NCBI GenBank assembly: GCA_002310175.1
Contig: DBYG01000060.1
Coordinates: forward strand, 91,541-134,162
Origin: Bacteroidales bacterium UBA1192
GTDB taxonomy: Bacteria; Bacteroidota; Bacteroidia; Bacteroidales; Bacteroidaceae
DNA length: 42,622 nucleotides
Direction: 5' to 3'
Positions 24,610 through 32,614 of the stretch are shown here, piece by piece. The translations under genes and the position numbers were made by a program. How positions within the stretch are numbered: the stretch's first letter is position 1; each line of letters opens with the position of its first letter. The notes beneath the pieces were generated by a model. It worked only from the letters and a program-made list of their open reading frames with translations. It did not search any database and was not told the origin of the DNA.

Positions 24610-27600
24610 AGAACCACGCCTTTTCCATAATCCTGATAATGATTGTGCTGATGCTGGTGGGTGCGGCATGCATAACGCTGCTGAATGTGCAGTACAACCC
24701 TATCCAGGAGAACAGGAACCTGACGGTGTCATTCAGCGGAAGCGGGTCAGCCCGCGTGATTGAGACGGAGGTGACATCAGTGATAGAGGGTGCGCTGAAT
24801 ACGGTGGCTGGCGTGGAGAACATACGCGCCAACTCATACCAGGGCGGCGGAAACATATCACTGAGTTTCAAGAAGGGTACGGATATGGAGACTACGCGCT
24901 TTGACGTATCGACACGTCTCAGACAGATAAGGGCCAAACTGCCGGAGGGTACGCGCGTGAGCGTGAGCGGATCGGCCGGCGGTGGCGGACGCGGCAGGCA
25001 GCGCATACTGCAATACACGATAAACGCTGACATGCCGGCTACGGAGATAGTGCGTTATGCCGACGAGCATCTGCTTACGCCGCTGTCAAGGGTTGAGGGG
25101 GTGGACGGCGTGGAGACATCGGGCGCCATGCCTTTTGAGTGGGTGCTGACGTTTGATCCAAACTCGCTGCGTGCTGCAGGGCTTACACCTGGCAGTCTGA
25201 GCACGGCGTTGGGCCGTTACTTCCAGAACAGCATTGTGGGCACGGAGATAATGGAGGACCGCCTGATGCTGGTGAGACTGCGCACGCCGGACCTGAAGGG
25301 TGAACTGGAGCGTATCCCTGTGAGCAAGGTGGGTGACAGGCTGTACCGCATGGGGGACTTTGCGACGGTGACATATCAGGAGCAGACGCCCTACTCCTAC
25401 AACCGCATAAACGGACTGAACACCATCAACCTGACGGTGTATGCCGAGGAGGACATAAACACCATAACAGTGACGGGAGAGGTGAAGCGGAGGATGGATG
25501 AACTGAAAGAGTCTCTGCCGGAGAGTTACGCGGTAAAGCTGAGTTATGACGCATCGGAATATCTGAATAATGAGATACAGAAGATTTTCCTGAGGGCAGT
25601 GATGTCATTGGCCATACTGTTGCTGTTTGTGCTGGCGGTGAGCCGCAGCCTGCGCTACCTGACGGTGATAGGGCTTACCATTGTGGTGAACCTGCTCAGT
25701 GCGGTGATATTCTACAAACTGTTTGGGGTGGATATTGAACTCTACTCAATGGCGGGTATAACGGTGTCATTAGGTATAATAATTGATACGGCAATAGTGA
25801 TTGCCGACCACTATACATATTACGGTAACCGTAAGGTGATGTTCTCCATTACGGGTGCGCTGCTGACAACGATTGCGGCGCTGCTGCTGGTGTTCTTCCT
25901 GCCGGAGAACTCCAGAGCGAACCTGACGGATTTTATATGGGTGATAGTGATTAACCTGACGCTCTCAATCCTGATTGCGTTCCTGTTTGTGCCGGCACTG
26001 CTCCAGTACTGGCCATTAGAGAACAAGGGTGTGGTAAGGAACACCATGAGACGACGCCGCAGGCTGTTACGCCGCAGCGCACGCTATGAGCGGCTGACGA
26101 CATGGAGCCGCAGGCACAGGTGGGTTTATGTGGTGGCGATACTGCTGCTGTTCGGGATACCGATACAGTTGCTGCCCGGGCAGGTGAAACACAGGAATAC
26201 GGACAAATGGGAGAATGAAAGCAAGGGCGGACTGGTGGGACTGTACAACAGGACCATAGGAGGCAAGTGGTACCAGAGGAACAAGGCGTGGTTTGAGTAC
26301 CCTATAGGCGGTACGCTGAACCTGTTCCAGAAGCATTCGGGCGGCAGGATGTCTTTTAACCGTGACGAGGAGAAGCGTGAGGTGGTGCTGAGCGTGCACG
26401 CTAACATGGCGGAGGGGCAGAACGTGCAGCAGCTGAACGAGATAGTACGTGAGATGGAGAACTGGCTGCAGCAGTTTGATGAGATAAGTAATTTCTACAC
26501 CAGCCTTTCAGGAACAAGCGGCACGATAGAGATTCATTTCAAGGATGAGTACCAGAACAGCCGTTTTCCGTATGACCTGAAGCAGCAGCTGTGGGGCAAG
26601 GCGATACGGTACGGCGGAGCGACCTGGAACATTCCGGCACTGGATGAGAACGACCAGTATCTGAGCAACAGCGTCTATAGGACCAGCTGGTCACATTCAA
26701 TACAGTTGTACGGTTATAACTATGACCTGCTGTACCGGTATGCGGAAGAGTTGATTGATACACTGAAACAGAACCGGCGCGTGAACGGCCAGGCAGGTTT
26801 CTCGGCCGGCGGGTACGGGGCGTATGTGAACAGTGAGTTCTATCTTGATATGGACAGGGAGAAGATTGTACGCAGCGGGACGAACCTGAGCCGGTACTTC
26901 TCTTTCTTGGGTGAGCAGTTGTATGACAACAGCACGGGCCGGGTGTATGACGGGCGCGGATATACGCCTGTGAGGGTGAGATCGGCAGAGAGGGATTACT
27001 ATGACCTGTGGCATATACGTAATGACATGGTGCTGATAGACAGCGTGAACACGCGCCTCAATGACTTGGGTTCAATTACCAAACGGCGGACAGGACTGAA
27101 CATACAGCGAAACAACCAGGAGTATGTGATTGCAGTGGGGTATGAGTTCATAGGGTCATACGACCTTTTGTCCAGGATGGAGCAGGAACAGATAAAGCGG
27201 CTGAACGAGACGCTGCCCATGGGGTTCCGCGCGGGTGGCGGCGGCGGATACGGCTGGTGGAACGAGCAGAAGCAGCGCACGGCGCTGATATTTGTGGTGG
27301 TGCTGGTGATTTTCATGATTTGCGCATCGATGTTTGAGTCATTCAGGAACGCGCTGGTGATTGTGCTGCTGATACCGGTGAGTTTCATAGGGTTGTTTGT
27401 GGCCTACCCTATCCTGGGCGTGCAGTTTGGGCAAGGCGGGTTTGCGGCTATGATAATGCTGTGTGGCATCACGGTGAATGCGGGCATCTACCTGACATCA
27501 GAATACAGGACCATTGCGGAGATTGCCGGACGGACGGGCCTCAAGACCTACGTCAAGGCATATAACCGCAAGATTGTACCTACTATGCTGACGATACTGA

Positions 27601-27824
27601 GTACGGTGCTGGGGTTGGTGCCGTTCTTGTTTGACGGGCGGCAGAATCAGTTCTGGTTCAGTTTTGCGGTGGGTGTTATGAGCGGGATGCTGTTCTCTGT
27701 GATTGCCATTGTGATGGTGATGCCGGTGTTCTTCCCTATGGAGGAGAGGAAAAGGAGGAAGTGGAAACTGCTGCGGAGGATTGGCGGGTTGTTTAAGAAA
27801 AGAATTGTTGGGGTTACTGACTGA
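24606..27824 (+). CDS. RND efflux transporter subunit 2
   Basis: The protein has 1072 residues with the same architecture as subunit 1 but low identity: MKNHAFSIILIMIVLMLVGAACI first membrane segment, the VQYNP porter-domain start, TM4 motif GITVSLGIIIDTAIVIADHYTYYG, a long loop rich in Tyr, Gly and Asn, and the second membrane bundle with GGFAAMIMLCGITVNAGIYLTSEYRTIAE. The C-terminus is Lys- and Arg-rich. It overlaps subunit 1 by four bases. Two non-identical RND genes after a single adaptor gene suggest a heteromeric trimer. It ends the GC-rich block. Confidence 0.88.
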   Translation: MKNHAFSIILIMIVLMLVGAACITLLNVQYNPIQENRNLTVSFSGSGSARVIETEVTSVIEGALNTVAGVENIRANSYQGGGNISLSFKKGTDMETTRFDVSTRLRQIRAKLPEGTRVSVSGSAGGGGRGRQRILQYTINADMPATEIVRYADEHLLTPLSRVEGVDGVETSGAMPFEWVLTFDPNSLRAAGLTPGSLSTALGRYFQNSIVGTEIMEDRLMLVRLRTPDLKGELERIPVSKVGDRLYRMGDFATVTYQEQTPYSYNRINGLNTINLTVYAEEDINTITVTGEVKRRMDELKESLPESYAVKLSYDASEYLNNEIQKIFLRAVMSLAILLLFVLAVSRSLRYLTVIGLTIVVNLLSAVIFYKLFGVDIELYSMAGITVSLGIIIDTAIVIADHYTYYGNRKVMFSITGALLTTIAALLLVFFLPENSRANLTDFIWVIVINLTLSILIAFLFVPALLQYWPLENKGVVRNTMRRRRRLLRRSARYERLTTWSRRHRWVYVVAILLLFGIPIQLLPGQVKHRNTDKWENESKGGLVGLYNRTIGGKWYQRNKAWFEYPIGGTLNLFQKHSGGRMSFNRDEEKREVVLSVHANMAEGQNVQQLNEIVREMENWLQQFDEISNFYTSLSGTSGTIEIHFKDEYQNSRFPYDLKQQLWGKAIRYGGATWNIPALDENDQYLSNSVYRTSWSHSIQLYGYNYDLLYRYAEELIDTLKQNRRVNGQAGFSAGGYGAYVNSEFYLDMDREKIVRSGTNLSRYFSFLGEQLYDNSTGRVYDGRGYTPVRVRSAERDYYDLWHIRNDMVLIDSVNTRLNDLGSITKRRTGLNIQRNNQEYVIAVGYEFIGSYDLLSRMEQEQIKRLNETLPMGFRAGGGGGYGWWNEQKQRTALIFVVVLVIFMICASMFESFRNALVIVLLIPVSFIGLFVAYPILGVQFGQGGFAAMIMLCGITVNAGIYLTSEYRTIAEIAGRTGLKTYVKAYNRKIVPTMLTILSTVLGLVPFLFDGRQNQFWFSFAVGVMSGMLFSVIAIVMVMPVFFPMEERKRRKWKLLRRIGGLFKKRIVGVTD

Positions 27825-27842
27825 TTAATGTTTTGTTGAGTT

Positions 27843-28409
27843 ATGATGGATAGTTTTCTTGTTTGTTTGAACTGGACGGTGCAGGTGAATCCTGTCGCCT
27901 TAATTGTTGTTGTATCATTTTTTACTGTTATGACACTCTGGGGGATTTTTAGTAGCAGAAATAGGGAGGCTAATTATACCAATTGCTTTTCCAACAAGTA
28001 TTATGAAATGAAGTCTGATGATGCGCATCAAGATACTGGAGAAAAGAAGAATGCGAAGGACTACAAAGGCTTGTTTGAGGAATTCAGGCATTCACGGCTT
28101 TATGCAGAGATTGTTGTTTCACTGGCATCGGATGATGTTATCCAAGAGCAGAACCTGATAGACTTGAAGAAGGTGTTATATGAGTTCTTTATTGAGTTCA
28201 GGCTGTATCTGTATGAGATTGGGCCTAAACTGTCTGATACGGATATTGACTTATGCATATTAACTCTGGCGGGCATTAAGCAAAAGCATATGAATAAACT
28301 GATTGGGATTTCTCCATCGGGGATACGGCTGAAAAAGCAGCGGATGAAGGAAAAGTTGCCTGGTAGGATTTATAGGAATGTTTTTAGGGTTGAGCATTGT
28401 ATTTATTGA
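27843..28409 (+). CDS. Single-TM HTH regulator 1
   Basis: The protein has 188 residues: an N-terminal membrane segment (NPVALIVVVSFFTVMTLWGIF, about 16-36) and a C-terminal HTH-like region (LCILTLAGIKQKHMNKLIGISPSGIRLKKQRMKEKL). The HTH resembles the C-terminus of the TPR/HTH regulator at 5181-6947 (NKITGLTPKYIYQRRDRAIQKI), but the TPR sensor is absent. It begins 18 bp after the RND operon. The following gene is a tandem paralogue; both end in His-Cys-Ile-Tyr. Probable role: DNA-binding control of the neighbouring export or peptide genes. Target and signal are unknown. Confidence 0.6.
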   Translation: MMDSFLVCLNWTVQVNPVALIVVVSFFTVMTLWGIFSSRNREANYTNCFSNKYYEMKSDDAHQDTGEKKNAKDYKGLFEEFRHSRLYAEIVVSLASDDVIQEQNLIDLKKVLYEFFIEFRLYLYEIGPKLSDTDIDLCILTLAGIKQKHMNKLIGISPSGIRLKKQRMKEKLPGRIYRNVFRVEHCIY

Positions 28410-28959
28410 GGGGGGAGATGTGATTCTGGAGGACTATGGGGGATGTTTGATTAGTGATACTAAGGACGATAGAATTATGTGGATTAATAATGTAATTAGG
28501 GCTATACTGGATCCTTTCAGGCGGAAGGATGATAGCATATTCGGTGATGTGGCAAAGGAAATAAACCAAGACCTGAAGCAACAGGGCAAAAGATGGATTA
28601 AAGCATCGGACTTTGAGAGGATGTTCCGGGAGTTTAAGGAATCGGAGATATATGCAAAAGTTGTTCTATACTTAATCAGTGGGGATAAAGATGACGCACC
28701 TAATTGGGATGAATTCAGAAAAAAAACATATGGGCAATTCATTGACTTCAGACTTTATCTTCATGCTGTTGCACCAAACATAGTCGAAACCGATATAGAT
28801 TATTGTATTTTGATACTTGCCGGATTTAGGCAAATGGACTTGTATAAACTCTTGAATATATCACCATCAGGAATACGTAATATTAAACCACGCCTAAAGG
28901 ATAAAATACCATTATATTTGTACAATAACATATTTAATGTTAACCATTGTATCTATTGA
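28378..28959 (+). CDS. HTH regulator 2, tandem paralogue without TM segment
   Basis: This protein (up to 193 residues) is clearly homologous to the preceding one: FREFKESEIYAKVVLYLIS, DFRLYLHAVAPNIVETDIDYCILILAGFRQ and LLNISPSGIRNIKPRLKDKI align with it throughout, and both end in His-Cys-Ile-Tyr. No membrane segment is present. The start is uncertain: ATG 28378 overlaps the upstream gene by 32 nt, GTG 28420 has a purine-rich stretch just before it, and ATG 28476 is the next choice. It probably arose by duplication and could pair with the membrane-anchored copy. It precedes the direct-repeat region upstream of module C. Confidence 0.6.
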   Translation: MFLGLSIVFIEGGDVILEDYGGCLISDTKDDRIMWINNVIRAILDPFRRKDDSIFGDVAKEINQDLKQQGKRWIKASDFERMFREFKESEIYAKVVLYLISGDKDDAPNWDEFRKKTYGQFIDFRLYLHAVAPNIVETDIDYCILILAGFRQMDLYKLLNISPSGIRNIKPRLKDKIPLYLYNNIFNVNHCIY

Positions 28960-29011
28960 GATAATAAATAATCGCACTGCTTATTGGAACGATTACGTGA
29001 ATTCAGTTGAA

Positions 29012-29041
29012 AGGACGCAGAAAGGACGCAGAAAGGACGCA
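29012..29041. repeat. Three 11-bp direct repeats upstream of module C
   Basis: AAAGGACGCAG occurs about three times head to tail without gaps, the last unit ending in an A-T change. The 11-bp period puts the copies on one face of the helix. They lie about 30 bp upstream of the module C -7 box and about 50 bp after the tandem HTH genes, suggesting an operator. Confidence 0.65.
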
Positions 29042-29070
29042 TTAAAAAGATAGGAAACAAAAGCTGCCTT

Positions 29071-29078
29071 TACTTTTG
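29071..29078 (+). promoter_or_regulatory. -7 promoter box of module C
   Basis: TACTTTTG fits TAnnTTTG, 15 bp before the ATG at 29093. I could not find a clear -33 element; the direct repeats occupy the region just upstream, which would suit an activator-dependent promoter. Confidence 0.5.
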
Positions 29079-29092
29079 TCGCAAAAAAGAAT

Positions 29093-29536
29093 ATGAAAGG
29101 ATTACTTAGATTTTCCATATTGATCTTTTTGTTTCTTTCATCTTGTAAAGAAGATGAGATGACAGAACAGGTGAAATCCTTTATGGATATTCAAGAATGT
29201 AGTAAGGAAATCCCCAACATATTATCATCTGTCTCATATGATATAAATAACAAAAATGAGGAAGTGTTGTGTATTGTAGATTCTGAGTGCTCTTTTTGCA
29301 TTGCACGTTTTATTAAACTATATCAGACAATCTACTCTATTGACAAAACAAAACCATTAACTGCAATAACCAATGATAGTATTTCATTGAGGTTCTACAT
29401 TGATAAAACAATTCCTAACGATGTGGATAAAATCTCAATATATAGTTTCGATGGCGATTTTGACTATGTGTGGAATGGTTTTTGCTACCACATTTACGAT
29501 GGTAAGGTACTTTCAAGCATGACAAACCCATATTAA
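29093..29536 (+). CDS. Thioredoxin-like CxxC lipoprotein, module C
   Basis: The protein has 147 residues with a lipoprotein signal ending in FLSSC. EEVLCIVDSECSFCIARFIKLYQ gives a strand followed by Cys66-Ser-Phe-Cys69, the same placement as in the module A and B proteins. It is shorter than they are, so the C-terminal strands of a full thioredoxin fold may be reduced. It is the first gene of the module C transcript, followed 19 bp later by the peptide gene. Gene order differs from modules A and B while content is the same. Confidence 0.65.
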   Translation: MKGLLRFSILIFLFLSSCKEDEMTEQVKSFMDIQECSKEIPNILSSVSYDINNKNEEVLCIVDSECSFCIARFIKLYQTIYSIDKTKPLTAITNDSISLRFYIDKTIPNDVDKISIYSFDGDFDYVWNGFCYHIYDGKVLSSMTNPY

Positions 29537-29555
29537 TCAACTTATAATTACAATT

Positions 29556-29813
29556 ATGAAAGCAAAAAAAGTATTATTCACAAGCCTGTTGGCATCAGTT
29601 ATTTGTGGTTCTTTCATGTTGGGTGGAACTAACATTAATGCAAAACAAATGGTTAGCAACCCAGAAGCGTTAACATCAGAGGAATGTGTATTGAAACTTG
29701 GTGGAACTGTTATCATTTGTTTGGGAGATGACAAGAATACATGTCATGAAGTATACAATAACATTAACGTATATTGCGATGGCGTGAAGGTAATGCCGGA
29801 TTATGAAGATTAA
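29556..29813 (+). CDS. NVEALA-type Cys-rich exported peptide, module C
   Basis: The peptide has 85 residues with a Lys-rich start, a hydrophobic segment (7-23) and a leader end MVSNPEALTSEE, a variant of NVEALA with Pro for Val. Glu-Ala-Leu falls at 37-39, as in peptides A and B. The core has four Cys (44, 55, 63, 74). A hairpin follows at 29855-29885 before the beta-propeller gene. The core sequences of the three peptides are unrelated apart from their Cys number, as expected if the leader is recognised by shared machinery and the core is variable. Confidence 0.75.
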   Translation: MKAKKVLFTSLLASVICGSFMLGGTNINAKQMVSNPEALTSEECVLKLGGTVIICLGDDKNTCHEVYNNINVYCDGVKVMPDYED

Positions 29814-29854
29814 TATTGTCATTCATATTTGATGACTGTTATTCATAATCTATT

Positions 29855-29885
29855 TGTAGACTGAGTTTTTTTAATTCAGTCTACA
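29855..29885 (+). terminator. Stem-loop after peptide gene C
   Basis: TGTAGACTGA (29855-29864) pairs with TCAGTCTACA (29876-29885) around a T-rich loop. It lies 42 bp after the peptide stop codon and 20 bp before the beta-propeller gene. Confidence 0.65.
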
Positions 29886-29904
29886 TTAAAATTGTCAATT
29901 TACT

Positions 29905-30942
29905 ATGCGTGTTTTTTTACTGTTGATCTCTTTAATGCTAGCGTATTCGTGCATTGGCAAAGAGAACGCTACTGTTGTTGTCTTGGATCAATCTATAAAA
30001 AAGAATGCCAAAGAAATCACGGGAGATACAATTGAATATGACTCTCATATCATGGCAGATGAATATTACATTATGGATGATTCTATTCTTATCATTTTTA
30101 ATGACACTCACCATGCGGATTGCTTCTTTGAATTCTACAACACAAACAATGGTCAGCTATTGAAACGATACTTATTTAGAGGTAATGGGCACAATGAACT
30201 GGTAAATATTATTGCGTACTATAATGATGGCTATTTATATGTTAATGGTTTTATGAATAATGTATTTGTGAAAGTAGATTGCAGACAATTACTTACCGAT
30301 CCTCTTTACAATCCAGCTTTTGTCAATTATACAGCCTATACTCAAAACCTGATTCCATTTGATGACGAGTCATTTATTTATGAAAACGCATATTGTTTTT
30401 CAGATCCTTCAATTCATGTCAACCAAAACGTTCCACGTCTATTGTTGACAAATAAAAAAAGTGGTAAAGAGAAGTATAAATATGATACTTATAATGTTAC
30501 CGGCGGAATAATAATGCTTAATAAACCTGGCGATAGAATAGTGTATGCTTCAAAGCGTTTTCCCTTTATCGAGATTTATAATACAAGACTGGAGATGCTT
30601 AAAAAGATTAAAGGGCCAGACGAGCTAAATGTAAAGTATCATATTAACGAGAAAAACAATGAAATAATCTTTAAAGGGGTTATTCCACAAACATTTATGC
30701 GATATGCTTATAATAAGGATCATTTCTTTCTCGCTTATAAAGGAGTTTTATCCAACAATCCTAATAAGAATCTCAATACATGGATTTTCAAGTTTAATTG
30801 GAATGGAGATGTTATAGATAGCTATTTGTATCGTGGAAGTATAGAATGCCTTTCTATTAGCAATGATGAGGAATACTTATATGTTACTACTCATGATGCT
30901 TTGGGTGTTCCGGCGCTGGTAAAACTACAACTGAACAAATAG
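29905..30942 (+). CDS. 6-bladed beta-propeller lipoprotein, module C
   Basis: The protein has 345 residues with a lipoprotein signal ending in LAYSC. NNGQLLKRYLFRGNGHNELVNI matches the blade motif of the module A and B proteins (turn, Arg/Lys, Gly-x-Gly), and NDEEYLYVTTHDALGVPALVKLQL closes the last blade. It is the last recognisable gene of the peptide-export region. The ~280 bp after it contain no gene that I can support. Confidence 0.7.
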   Translation: MRVFLLLISLMLAYSCIGKENATVVVLDQSIKKNAKEITGDTIEYDSHIMADEYYIMDDSILIIFNDTHHADCFFEFYNTNNGQLLKRYLFRGNGHNELVNIIAYYNDGYLYVNGFMNNVFVKVDCRQLLTDPLYNPAFVNYTAYTQNLIPFDDESFIYENAYCFSDPSIHVNQNVPRLLLTNKKSGKEKYKYDTYNVTGGIIMLNKPGDRIVYASKRFPFIEIYNTRLEMLKKIKGPDELNVKYHINEKNNEIIFKGVIPQTFMRYAYNKDHFFLAYKGVLSNNPNKNLNTWIFKFNWNGDVIDSYLYRGSIECLSISNDEEYLYVTTHDALGVPALVKLQLNK

Positions 30943-31183
30943 AAAAGATGTATTTAAAAACTCAAGAAATGGCAATAAAACTATAGTGAGAGGAATGAAA
31001 ATAGAACGTATTTATAATTAGAATGGACTTTTAATTATTTAATCAATTGAGCAATATGCTAATAACAATTCTTTTGAGGATAGAACATAGTAATAGATAT
31101 GATATTAACGAATGCCAAGTTGTTAATAATCAGTGCTCTAGAAAAAATAAAGATTAAAAAAATGATAGTATTAGAAAAAATAG
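30943..31183. other. AT-rich intergenic stretch between export locus and defence island
   Basis: The sequence is AT-rich with no supported gene, repeat or hairpin. An in-frame ATG at 31099 upstream of the next gene lies before that gene's promoter and is not used as the start. Confidence 0.55.
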
Positions 31184-31191
31184 TTATCTTT
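31184..31191 (+). promoter_or_regulatory. -7 promoter box of the membrane/S24-like pair
   Basis: TATCTTTG matches TAnnTTTG exactly (near 31184-31191). The -33 region is A-rich without a clear TTG. The predicted start near 31198 supports ATG 31225 for the first gene. Confidence 0.55.
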
Positions 31192-31224
31192 GCACGCGCT
31201 TTTTTACTAAAAATAAAAAAACAA

Positions 31225-31734
31225 ATGGGGAGAAAGACTGACAAGTCTAGTTTAAACAGCGAGGGCTATAGCATAAAAGACAGAGGTGTCCTTCTTTGTA
31301 AAGTTGCATATATTATAAAAACTATTGCATATGTAATTTTATGGACTATAGTATCTTTAGTTTCTTCTTTCAATGAGTTGATACCATCTTTTAAGGAGAT
31401 TGTATGTAATTGTGATTTTTCATCTATACTTGATAAGGGAGATTTTTATACTACTTTAGTGGCGCCAATGCTAATTTGGATAATCGCTTTTTTTGTTGAT
31501 TATTTATATCAATTGTGGACGATGGGAGATGATGAAGATTATAATGTGTTCTGGTTTAAAACAGCATTCTTAATCATTTTTGGGGTATTTGTGGTTTTGG
31601 TAGTTGGATTCTTCTATCATAATAATACTTGCGAAAAAGGAGCGAGTTTTATCTGCCTATTAGTTAGTATGATCCTTTTAAAGGTATCATCGTTATGTGT
31701 AGTTAGCCCATCTTACAAAATTGAAAAAAGGTAA
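31225..31734 (+). CDS. Small multi-pass membrane protein, unknown function
   Basis: The protein has 169 residues from ATG 31225 (the longer frame starts before the promoter box). It has four likely membrane segments: about 24-46, 73-93, 108-128 and 136-154, with a short acidic loop MGDDEDYNV between the second and third. I do not recognise the family. It is followed after 5 bp by a gene with an S24-like signature, so the two are one unit. Two-gene units of a membrane protein plus a regulator or protease next to a defence island could be defence genes, but nothing in the sequence proves that. Confidence 0.55.
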   Translation: MGRKTDKSSLNSEGYSIKDRGVLLCKVAYIIKTIAYVILWTIVSLVSSFNELIPSFKEIVCNCDFSSILDKGDFYTTLVAPMLIWIIAFFVDYLYQLWTMGDDEDYNVFWFKTAFLIIFGVFVVLVVGFFYHNNTCEKGASFICLLVSMILLKVSSLCVVSPSYKIEKR

Positions 31735-31739
31735 TTATT

Positions 31740-32450
31740 ATGTCTATAAATATCATTGTTATTTCATTAGCTATTATAGCTTACATTTGTTTGAGATTAT
31801 TTACAAGAAATATTTCAGTTACAAGAAGAGTTGTATTTGCTGGAAGTCCGTCATTTCATGAAATGACAAGTAATTATCAATCTATTCCGATTCCAAGAAA
31901 TTATCCTCAATACAAACTCGGAGATAAAAAAGTAAATATTTCAAATTTTGAACAATTGGTAGTCAGTGGCAAATCTCTTGAAAGATTTGGAATTAAAGAC
32001 GGTTCAATTTTATTTGTTAGAAAAATTGGAAAGGAAAAAGAGATAAAGGAAGAATTCCTTAAAGGTTTGATAGGACATTTCGTCGTTTTTAAAATTGACA
32101 ATGAACGAATACTTCAGGAATATCCTCTTAAGAATATTGTTGTAGCGGAAGGCGGGTTAAAATTGAGAAAAGCATTATTACTTTTAGAAATAAATAATAG
32201 TAAAGATAATGCAAAGTTGATTGAGAAATTCTTAGAGGAGAACGACGATGAATTTAAACTCAAATCAGAACCTGATAAAAAAAATGAACTTGAAAAGTAT
32301 ATAAAGAAATATTCATTTGCCGCCACCTATTACTCTAATGATAAGTTTCTTATTATGTCTATTACATATAAAAATGGCGAATATAAAGACTATTCTTTCC
32401 ATTCACCTGAATGGCTATATGGAGTAGTTGAATACAATACTTTGAAGTAA
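31740..32450 (+). CDS. Membrane-anchored protein with S24/LexA-like signature
   Basis: The protein has 236 residues with one N-terminal membrane segment (3-21), then a domain whose start VVSGKSLERFGIKDGSILFV (74-93) resembles the S24/S26 fold pattern (Val-x-Gly-x-Ser-[Met/Leu], then Asp-Gly and a hydrophobic strand), with Ser79 in the nucleophile position. GHFVVFKIDNERILQEYPLKN could be the next strands. The general-base Lys cannot be placed with confidence, so it may be inactive or another fold. It is co-transcribed with the small membrane protein upstream and ends just before a terminator hairpin. Confidence 0.45.
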   Translation: MSINIIVISLAIIAYICLRLFTRNISVTRRVVFAGSPSFHEMTSNYQSIPIPRNYPQYKLGDKKVNISNFEQLVVSGKSLERFGIKDGSILFVRKIGKEKEIKEEFLKGLIGHFVVFKIDNERILQEYPLKNIVVAEGGLKLRKALLLLEINNSKDNAKLIEKFLEENDDEFKLKSEPDKKNELEKYIKKYSFAATYYSNDKFLIMSITYKNGEYKDYSFHSPEWLYGVVEYNTLK

Positions 32451-32467
32451 TAACTCTATTTATATAT

Positions 32468-32502
32468 AACGATGCCGGCTTAAGATTTAGGTCGGCATCG
32501 TT
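32468..32502 (+). terminator. Terminator-like hairpin after the S24-like gene
   Basis: AACGATGCCG (32468-32477) pairs exactly with CGGCATCGTT (32493-32502), 17 bp after the stop codon. The T run that follows is weak. Confidence 0.65.
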
Positions 32503-32614
32503 GTATTATGTTTTGGGCTTTTGAGACTTAAGCAATCGATAAAGTACAGGTATCAGTACCTTATAGAAGCAACCGTAGCAGTTACATTGTAGCCTTATAT
32601 GTAGCTGCTGCTGT

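Noticed and set aside
20377..29041. The short repeat arrays as CRISPR
   Set aside because: Units are 7 or 11 bp without spacers and there are no cas genes.
11166..29813. NVEALA-type peptides as lantibiotics or radical-SAM-modified peptides
   Set aside because: No lanthionine synthetase, radical-SAM protein or peptidase-containing ABC transporter is present in the window.
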